The notes beneath the pieces were generated by a model. The model searched no databases and was not told the origin of the DNA. It saw only the letters and a list, made by a program, of their open reading frames with translations. Shown piece after piece: positions 36,728 to 43,128 of a stretch of 45,992 nt of DNA. Source of the stretch: Clostridiales bacterium (GTDB taxonomy: Bacteria > Bacillota > Clostridia > Mahellales > Mahellaceae); contig JASGMM010000007.1 of NCBI GenBank assembly GCA_030156435.1, positions 1-45,992 on the forward strand, read 5' to 3'. The stretch's first letter is position 1, and each line of letters opens with the position of its first letter. The translations under genes and the position numbers were made by a program.

Positions 36728-39499
36728 ATGTCGCAAATTGAATTAATGGTATACAATACGCTGCCTTCCGTGGGTGATTGTATGTTTGCCGATGAGGTAA
36801 ACCTTTTCAGATCATATATAGGTGATGACGAAGTGTGCCCTTATGTACATCAAGCCGAGGCTTTTAATCGTATCCACCAAGGAGATAACGTAACCATGGT
36901 GGCCGGAACGGCTGCAGGTAAAACATTGGCGGTGGCTGTACCACTTTTTGTGAAACTATCCAAAGGTTTAATAAATAAGATTATGTTTCTATATCCGACC
37001 ATAGCGTTAATGGACGACCAAAAGACGGTTATGGAGAAACTCGCACTTTTAAGCGGTTTACAAGATGAGGTAGGGTTAATATGCGGTGGTTTATCCAGAA
37101 CGGCCTTGATCAATAGTCTGTCCAAAAAAATACTGCTGGCCACGCCTGACGCCATATATTGGTTTTTCAGGAAGAACGTCAAATATAATTCGATAATGAT
37201 TTATGGTCTTTCACAAGTGGACGAATTCGTACTCGATGAGGCGCACCTGTTTTCAGGATTAACACTGCAAAACCTAAATCTTTTCTTTAAACGAATTGAA
37301 ATATTACAGCAACAATTTTTAGGCCGCGATTTGTTCCATTTGCATGTGCTAACCGCCACCCCCCATGATGAGCTTTTCTTACTGAATAACGGTTATCGCA
37401 TAGATGGTAGGTCCAAGTGCGGAGATGTAAAGGTTGTTTTTTATAATACCTCGCCGTATGAAAAAGCGGATGATTTTCAAAATCTTATAAGCCAAGCAGT
37501 AGAAAAAGGTTTCGATAAGGTATTGGTTATATGCAATGGCGCTATGGTAGCCCACCGCCTCTTTCAGCAGCAAGCCGGGAAATTGAAGGACAGGAGTGCG
37601 TTTTTGCCTCAACATTATATGCAGTTTGGTCGTGTAAAGCGATCCGATTTAGAAGAGGGGCTAAGGGAAGCCGGAGTTGAAGATGAACTCATACGCCGTT
37701 TGGAAAGAGTAACTATTGAAAATACGATGTATAGATTGCCTCAGTTCAAAGAAGTGTTTGTTGAGGTTTCTGCCTCGGATATTTTCGAACCGCTCCAGCG
37801 CGTATTGACCAAGCTTAAGGGACAGATAATGCAGGTTTTGTATCTGATATTTAAATGTCGCAAAGATTTTTCAGGCAAACTTTCTTATGACGAATTTCAT
37901 TACAATGTCGGCAGAAGGAGTAAGGCTTTAGAGCATATACTGGAAACTTTAATAGAAGATAAAGGCATACATGATTATTTTGGGTGGAAAGAAAGCTTGA
38001 CGGGTGCATTAAATACAATGCTGGAGCAGATAGAAGAAAAATTGTCCGTTGCTGAACCTATTATTCTGAAGTGGCCGGGCTTAGAGGGGCTTGCCGATAT
38101 ATTGGATGGAATGCATGAAACGATTATACAAGAAGTGATAAAACGATTTAAGGATGATTTTTCATTTGGTTATAGTAGTATAAAAGAATATAAGGGACGA
38201 TTTCCTGTAAATACCGATCCCTATATCTATTTAAAATGGCTGAGAAATTATTTTGAGGATGATTTGAATGACATAAAGGAGGTATTACTTGAAACGTTGG
38301 CCGATGATCTCGAATTTAGGGATAAGATCGAGATGCAACATGTAGCTTTTATTAAAGGGTATGATTATCCGTTAATCATATATTCCGGCAGCATGTCCAA
38401 ACCGTCAAGGGACGGTCTTATCAACCTTTTTGACGGTTTGGACAAGGCTATTTTAATTTCGACGTCTGCTGTGGAGGTCGGGGTTGATTTCGTTGCAGAC
38501 TTGCTCATAAGCGAGCAATGTGAAGCCGGCTCGTTTCTGCAGCGATTCGGCAGAGTAGGCAGAGCGGGTAATATGGCTGAAGCATGGATATTGGCCGATG
38601 GTGGAACCTTCGGCGACATAAAGGATAAAATTGGGAATAGTGGCGGTAGAATCAGCCGCGAAGATTTTACATCGTTAATAAACCAATCGTTCGCTCATAA
38701 GGAACATATATGGTATTCTTTATTGGGAGAAGCTTCTTACCGTTTAATCAATGATCAAATAGGTATGATTGGTACCGAGATAAATAAGCGGTCATTTATA
38801 AGCAAGGAAGCTGATATGCTAGCCGATTCACTCAATAAAAACGATATCGTACTGGCATATGGCCTACGCAGCACTATGCCTTCCATATCATTGAGGGATG
38901 TCGGGGTTACACGTGATGCGTTTTATATTTTACAGTTCGTAGAAAATGAACGCTTGAAAGTGGAGGACTCATATTTTGAAGTAGCTTCGGCCGATATATA
39001 TTTTAATGAATTGCTTTGGCGTAAACGAAACTGGCGTATAGGAATGAATGTAGACAGGATGCTAGAGGAAAGCCAGGCTGTTTTTCTATGGAATGGTACC
39101 GAATTGGAAATTATAAGCGAGAGAGGTATTGGAAAATGGATGTATGATGCTTTATTAAGTATATCGAATAAATTTCCGAATAAATGTATTATGTTAGCCT
39201 ATGGCGATGTGTACCTTCAACGATATGATACAGGAGAGGAAATGGGTTCCATAAAAGATGTGGTTGATAAATACGAGGCACCTCTAATAATCCCGAATCA
39301 GTTTTATATAGTGATGCCTAAAATGAAGGATGTCGCTGGGTTGAAGAAAAGGGGATTATATGGCATTGATGAGATATATTATGATGTGGATTATAATGGT
39401 CAAAGCACCAATGGTAAGGATTTGGCGATGTTGGACAGGATACAGGGAGCTTGTATGGCGTTTTATATAAAATGGATGAAGGAAGGCACGTTATGTTGA
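36728..39499 (+). CDS. cas3: CRISPR helicase Cas3' without HD domain
   Basis: Superfamily 2 helicase of 923 residues, recruited by the effector to unwind target DNA. Walker A is AGTAAGKT (59-66), motif II DEAH (170-173), motif III TATP (209-212) and motif VI QRFGRVGRAG (about 604-613), with STSAVEVGVDF as motif V. Motifs V and VI resemble the type I-D (cyano-type) Cas3. About 250 residues, from about 290 to 540, sit between the two helicase domains and I recognise nothing in them, making the protein clearly longer than typical I-D Cas3'. The nuclease is the separate HD protein encoded by the next gene, which overlaps by 7 bases. Confidence 0.92.
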   Translation: MSQIELMVYNTLPSVGDCMFADEVNLFRSYIGDDEVCPYVHQAEAFNRIHQGDNVTMVAGTAAGKTLAVAVPLFVKLSKGLINKIMFLYPTIALMDDQKTVMEKLALLSGLQDEVGLICGGLSRTALINSLSKKILLATPDAIYWFFRKNVKYNSIMIYGLSQVDEFVLDEAHLFSGLTLQNLNLFFKRIEILQQQFLGRDLFHLHVLTATPHDELFLLNNGYRIDGRSKCGDVKVVFYNTSPYEKADDFQNLISQAVEKGFDKVLVICNGAMVAHRLFQQQAGKLKDRSAFLPQHYMQFGRVKRSDLEEGLREAGVEDELIRRLERVTIENTMYRLPQFKEVFVEVSASDIFEPLQRVLTKLKGQIMQVLYLIFKCRKDFSGKLSYDEFHYNVGRRSKALEHILETLIEDKGIHDYFGWKESLTGALNTMLEQIEEKLSVAEPIILKWPGLEGLADILDGMHETIIQEVIKRFKDDFSFGYSSIKEYKGRFPVNTDPYIYLKWLRNYFEDDLNDIKEVLLETLADDLEFRDKIEMQHVAFIKGYDYPLIIYSGSMSKPSRDGLINLFDGLDKAILISTSAVEVGVDFVADLLISEQCEAGSFLQRFGRVGRAGNMAEAWILADGGTFGDIKDKIGNSGGRISREDFTSLINQSFAHKEHIWYSLLGEASYRLINDQIGMIGTEINKRSFISKEADMLADSLNKNDIVLAYGLRSTMPSISLRDVGVTRDAFYILQFVENERLKVEDSYFEVASADIYFNELLWRKRNWRIGMNVDRMLEESQAVFLWNGTELEIISERGIGKWMYDALLSISNKFPNKCIMLAYGDVYLQRYDTGEEMGSIKDVVDKYEAPLIIPNQFYIVMPKMKDVAGLKKRGLYGIDEIYYDVDYNGQSTNGKDLAMLDRIQGACMAFYIKWMKEGTLC

Positions 39500-40254
39500 T
39501 AGATGAATTCAAGAGATGCTATGGCAAGTCTACCGGAGCCTTGTCACTGTATGACCATGTTATTGGTTCCACGGTTATAGCAAAAGCTGTACTGGATAAG
39601 TTCGGAGGTGTTTATCCGGATTATCCGAAGAGTAAAAAGGATATGCTTATTTTTGCTACCTTTACGCATGATTTAGGCAAACTGGATACGGATTTTCAGG
39701 CCATGCTGTGTGCTGTTATAGCAGGAAAACCGATGCCGCCCAAACGTGTAAAGCATGAGGCCAGTACGTTGGATTACGTTGATTTGCTCGAAAATGGGCA
39801 GGGCGAGGTATATAATGTGCTTAATGATGAATTGCATTATGTTGTTGATAGTAAAATAGATTTAGAGATGGCTTTAGCATTTGCGGTATCACACCATGGC
39901 CTTTTTTACATGGCTTATGAAGCTACGGTTAATTATGGTAATCAGTGGCTGATACGCAGGGAGTGGACCACTAGGCCTTCACGGGAGATAAAGCGCATAA
40001 CATTAGTGGATCTTTTGTTTATGTATCACCCATTTGGAGGGCTGGTCATGATATCTGACCTTATACATTCGTTCTGCCATGAAAAAGGTATAGATTATCG
40101 CTATGTCTTAGAGAACAGCGACTCCTATAAAGGATTAATAGATTCTTTGATATGCAAAGCTGACGAATTGGAGGCAACGTTGAACAGGAGTGATCCAAGG
40201 GGTAATAGAAGCCTTGCAAGCTTGCTGAGGCTGTTGCTCGGTGAAATAAAATGA
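39493..40254 (+). CDS. Stand-alone HD nuclease Cas3''
   Basis: HD-domain metal-dependent nuclease of 253 residues. Metal ligands are H22 (LYDHV), H59 and D60 (FTHDLGKLD), H88 (VKHEAS) and H134/H135 (AVSHHGL), the full HD set of Cas3. It should degrade the DNA opened by Cas3'. A separate HD protein is the rule in type I-A but not in type I-D, where the HD is part of Cas10d. The ATG follows AAGGAAGG and overlaps the helicase gene. The next reading frame, a csm1-like remnant, begins right at its stop. Confidence 0.93.
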   Translation: MLIDEFKRCYGKSTGALSLYDHVIGSTVIAKAVLDKFGGVYPDYPKSKKDMLIFATFTHDLGKLDTDFQAMLCAVIAGKPMPPKRVKHEASTLDYVDLLENGQGEVYNVLNDELHYVVDSKIDLEMALAFAVSHHGLFYMAYEATVNYGNQWLIRREWTTRPSREIKRITLVDLLFMYHPFGGLVMISDLIHSFCHEKGIDYRYVLENSDSYKGLIDSLICKADELEATLNRSDPRGNRSLASLLRLLLGEIK

Positions 40255-40280
40255 GAGCATTAGGAGAGGGTGATTGTAAT

Positions 40281-40530
40281 ATGGGCGATAAAGAATTTAA
40301 TTCTGTTTTAATGGCGGGATTATTGCGATGTTGTGATATTATATGGGAATGGCACAATAACGGTAGCTTTTTGGAGAATCGCAAATTTAGCTATCCCGAT
40401 GATGTTGACGGCATATTGGTGGATAATCTTGTTAAAGGTCGTTCCGATGATGCGAGGCATTTGGTCCGCATATTGGATAATGCGTTCAGCAGCGTTAATT
40501 CATTCATTTATCCTCGTCAAGGCAACGACA
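40281..40530 (+). pseudogene. csm1 (cas10)-like 5' remnant, truncated by deletion
   Basis: About 80 codons in one frame, from the ATG at 40281 (GGAGAGGG upstream), that read like the beginning of Csm1. EFNSVLMAGLLRCCDI stands where Csm1 has the HD start GALLHDIGK, and ARHLVRILDNAFSS stands where it has a hydrophobic helix before ASxER. The HD pair itself is gone. No palm, GGDD or zinc domain follows: the frame runs on to 40649 only because it is read out of frame through csm4 sequence. This points to a deletion removing most of csm1, csm2, csm3 and the first codons of csm4. The identification is tentative. Confidence 0.45.
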
Positions 40531-41433
40531 GCGATTTAGCGGCTTTATCACGCCTTTTAAGTCTGATACTATATTCGGTCATTTATGCTGGGCATTATTG
40601 TATACAGAAGGACGGCAGGCATTGGATGAACTATTGCAGATGTGTTTAAAAGGTGAACCGCCGCTTGTTCTATCTAATGCCTATCCTGGCGATTTATTGC
40701 CAAGGCCGCTGGTAGCAATGGAGAAAATAGCGGAAAATCAGATCCTGGACCCAATAGATGCTTTGAAACGTTCTAAAAGGGGCAAGGCGCTGAAAGATTT
40801 GCGTTATGTTACCGTTGCTCAGTTCGATAAATTAAGAAAAGGTAGGGGCTTTGAGATGGAAAAGATTGAAGCCATAGATCCTATGGCACCGAAGATATTT
40901 TCCATAACACGGTTGATAGGTTACTCGGCACGACCGGCGAGGGTGGCCTATACGTTGAAGAAGAAACTTTCCCAAATGCCAGTGCATATCCGTATTTATC
41001 ATTGTATGTTTGGTGTAAACCGAATTGGCGTAGTAAATTGCTTAATTTGCTTGTTTTCGTAGGCAAAGAGGGCTTTGGCAAAAGGCGTTCGATAGGCAAG
41101 GGGCAATTTGAAGTAATGCCTCCCGACGATGTTAGCCGGATTTTTGAGTTGGACAAGCCCAATGCTTTCGTGAGCCTTTCGGATTTTATTCCAGCAAAAG
41201 ACGACCCTACTGACGGCACATTTCGAACATTTACTAAATATGGGAAACTAGGCGGAGAGTATGCGGCATCTGGCCAGCCATTTAAACGTCCATTACTGAT
41301 GATTGCGGCAGGCGCAGTATTTAAGGCTGAGCATGTAAAGCCCTTTTATGGGAAAGCATTGGAGTCAGTGGCTAAGGTTGATTCTCATATTATACACCCG
41401 GCTTTTGCTTTAGCGGTCCCGGCTAAAATTTAA
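40499..41433 (+). pseudogene. csm4: Frameshifted csm4 (type III-A RAMP protein), start lost
   Basis: Clear Csm4 sequence broken into two frames. The first (40499 to about 40890, no start codon) reads FITPFKSDTIFGHLCWALL, then GEPPLVLSNAYPGDLLPRPL, as in the N-terminal half of Csm4. The second (about 40891 to 41433) reads HNTVDRLLGTTGEGGLYVEE, GFGKRRSIGKGQFEV, FVSLSDFIP and ends HPAFALAVPAKI, the diagnostic C-terminal half. The switch of frame lies between 40870 and 40903. Joined, they give about 300 residues, the normal Csm4 length. The protein cannot be made as it stands. Lengths and reading frames were followed by eye. Confidence 0.85.
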
Positions 41434-41450
41434 ATTTTGGGAGAATGGAT

Positions 41451-42800
41451 ATGAAAAACGTATTACTTACATTTGTCGGTAAGCAGGATCCTTTTTCGGA
41501 GAAGACGGGGAAAGAGGGAGGTATAGTAACTATTGTAAGAAAATATAAGTTTGATATTGTAGTGATGTTACCGTCAGCGGATATGCCGGGGGTTAAAGAT
41601 TCTACGCAAACTAATGCTTATGATACGAAAGACTGGATCCATGATGAGGTTAGTACAGATATAGGTGTGTACGTTAAGCCTTTGAGTTTGTCGGATCCTA
41701 CAAGTTATCGGCAAATTATGTCGGAAGGAGAAAAAGAGCTTAAAGCACTAATGGACTCTTTGTGTAAGGAAGATGTAAAATTCTATCTAAATAGTTCTTC
41801 TGGGACACCGGAGATGAAAAGCATGTGGCTTGTTTGGGCCAACAGTGCTTTTATACCGAAGGCTGTGGTATTGCAGGTCGCGGACCCGACATTTGTAGCC
41901 GAAGGCGATAGAGTGAGGGAGCTAGATATAGATTTTATAGAAGAAGTAAATTGCAAAAATAGAGCGGCGCGTTATATAGAACAGGGGTTATTTAAGGTGG
42001 CGGCGGAAGAACTGAATTCTCTATCGCGGATAGCTTATAGTTCGGCAAGAACAGATAAAGCATGTATGTTGAGCGATATATGCATGTCATGGCATTGCTG
42101 GGATTTGATAAATTATAAAGAGGCTTATGACCGCTTGGCGAATGTATATAATAAATACTCCAACAGCCGCGATATAGCCGATACTTTGGCTATAATAAAA
42201 AAGCAGGTTGATTATTTGAACAATTTGAAAATGGAGACATCTTCCGAGAATATATATAATATGGTAGATCTTTTTTATAATATGAAAAGGCGGTTTGAAC
42301 GGGAGGATTATACTGATGCATTGGCCCGTTTTTGGCGATTATATGAAGGGTCTATGTATTACGTGCTCAGAACATATTATGGCGTAGAGCCTGAAAAATT
42401 GTGTGAGAGCCATAACAAACAAAATCTGTTTATGATTAGAAATGGCTTAAATGTAAATGAAAGGTTAAATTATAGTTCCGCGCATAAAGCATTAAAAGAT
42501 ATTTTTCGTGATAAAAGGCTGAACAATATCTTACAGCAAACTGTATTGATAGATAGACAAGATTCTCAGCAAAGGAAATCGGTACAAGAAGCATTGGAAG
42601 ATCTAAGGAACTTTAGGAATGAGTCTATTGTTGCTCACGGAATGAAATCTGTATCAAGAGATTATGCGGATGCGGCAGTAAAAGTGGCCCCTATTGTTCT
42701 AAAAGGGTTTTTCCGGGATGATATAAATGCGATATTGGAAGAGTATCCTTTTGAACATAGCAAGATGGAAACTATAGCACAATTTACACGTATGATATAA
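41451..42800 (+). CDS. csm6: CARF-HEPN ribonuclease, Csm6 family, intact
   Basis: Protein of 449 residues. The N-terminal CARF domain starts MKNVLLTFVGKQDPF and carries the ligand-loop motif NSSSGTPEMKSMWLVWA (about residues 114-130), followed by VVLQVADPTFV. The C-terminal HEPN domain has the RX6H active site RNESIVAH (R389 and H396). In type III systems such proteins are switched on by cyclic oligoadenylate made by Cas10 and then degrade RNA. No frameshift or stop is found. The ATG at 41451 is better spaced from GGGAGA than the ATG at 41445. It follows the broken csm4 after about 17 bases and is the last gene before the array. Confidence 0.9.
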   Translation: MKNVLLTFVGKQDPFSEKTGKEGGIVTIVRKYKFDIVVMLPSADMPGVKDSTQTNAYDTKDWIHDEVSTDIGVYVKPLSLSDPTSYRQIMSEGEKELKALMDSLCKEDVKFYLNSSSGTPEMKSMWLVWANSAFIPKAVVLQVADPTFVAEGDRVRELDIDFIEEVNCKNRAARYIEQGLFKVAAEELNSLSRIAYSSARTDKACMLSDICMSWHCWDLINYKEAYDRLANVYNKYSNSRDIADTLAIIKKQVDYLNNLKMETSSENIYNMVDLFYNMKRRFEREDYTDALARFWRLYEGSMYYVLRTYYGVEPEKLCESHNKQNLFMIRNGLNVNERLNYSSAHKALKDIFRDKRLNNILQQTVLIDRQDSQQRKSVQEALEDLRNFRNESIVAHGMKSVSRDYADAAVKVAPIVLKGFFRDDINAILEEYPFEHSKMETIAQFTRMI

Positions 42801-42836
42801 AGTCAGACTCATTACCGGAGCAACGAAATTATTATT

Positions 42837-42854
42837 GATTGTTACCGAACAATC
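42837..42854 (+). terminator. Hairpin after csm6
   Basis: GATTGTT, loop ACCG, AACAATC: a perfect 7-bp stem 37 bases after the csm6 stop, followed by an A-rich rather than T-rich stretch. It is a weak candidate for a terminator. A second, AT-only 6-bp hairpin (AGATAC / GTATCT, 42870-42888) with TCTATAATTTT after it could also stop the operon transcript. Confidence 0.35.
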
Positions 42855-42896
42855 TGTTAAAATAAAAAAAGATACATTTTAAGTATCTCTATAATT

Positions 42897-43021
42897 TTCG
42901 AAGATAGCCGAACGAACACCTAAATGGTGGTAATTCAGATGCTTAGTAACATAAGCTGTAATGTTTGAAATAGGCGGTAAGTAGCCATATATATAAGTAA
43001 TGCGAGCTTCGAAGATAACCG
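42897..43021 (+). repeat. Direct repeat TTCGAAGATA[GA]CCG in the leader
   Basis: The 14-base sequence occurs at 42897-42910 and again at 43008-43021 with one difference; the second copy overlaps the right arm of the long inverted repeat. The offset is 111 bases. The core TTCGAA is a palindrome. It may be a protein site; nothing more can be said. Confidence 0.6.
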
Positions 43022-43034
43022 CCTATTTCAAACA
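42962..43034 (+). repeat. Perfect 17-bp inverted repeat in the leader
   Basis: TGTTTGAAATAGGCGGT (42962-42978) and its exact complement ACCGCCTATTTCAAACA (43018-43034) are separated by 39 bases. The right arm lies 94 bases before the first repeat. It could form a long hairpin in RNA, be a double binding site for a protein, or be the ends of a 73-bp mobile piece, although no flanking duplication is seen. Confidence 0.85.
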
Positions 43035-43128
43035 AAGAACCCTTCTTCGAGATTTATAGCATGCACATTTATATCTGAATAGGCTTAGAAGCCGACTTTT
43101 AGCGGATGTTATCCGGTCGATCGGCTGG

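Larger units (their letters stand above)
42801..43128 (+). promoter_or_regulatory. CRISPR leader region
   Basis: No gene in 328 bases. The repeats end in ATTGAAAG, the side that becomes the 5' tag of crRNAs, so transcription runs left to right and this is the leader. It is AT-rich at the left and holds two small hairpins (42837-42854 and 42870-42888), a direct repeat (42897-42910 and 43008-43021) and a perfect 17-bp inverted repeat (42962-43034). Just before the first repeat is a small palindrome CGGATGTTATCCG. The array promoter is not obvious by consensus. Confidence 0.75.

Noticed and set aside
40598-41062. Two separate small genes at 40598-41062 and 41002-41433
   Set aside because: Together they read as one Csm4 in two frames, so they are pieces of a broken gene and not independent genes.
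41451-42800. CARF protein as a transcription regulator (Csa3-like)
   Set aside because: The C-terminus has an RX6H HEPN ribonuclease motif and no winged helix could be seen.
42962-43034. Leader inverted repeat as a rho-independent terminator
   Set aside because: The loop is 39 bases and no T run follows the right arm.
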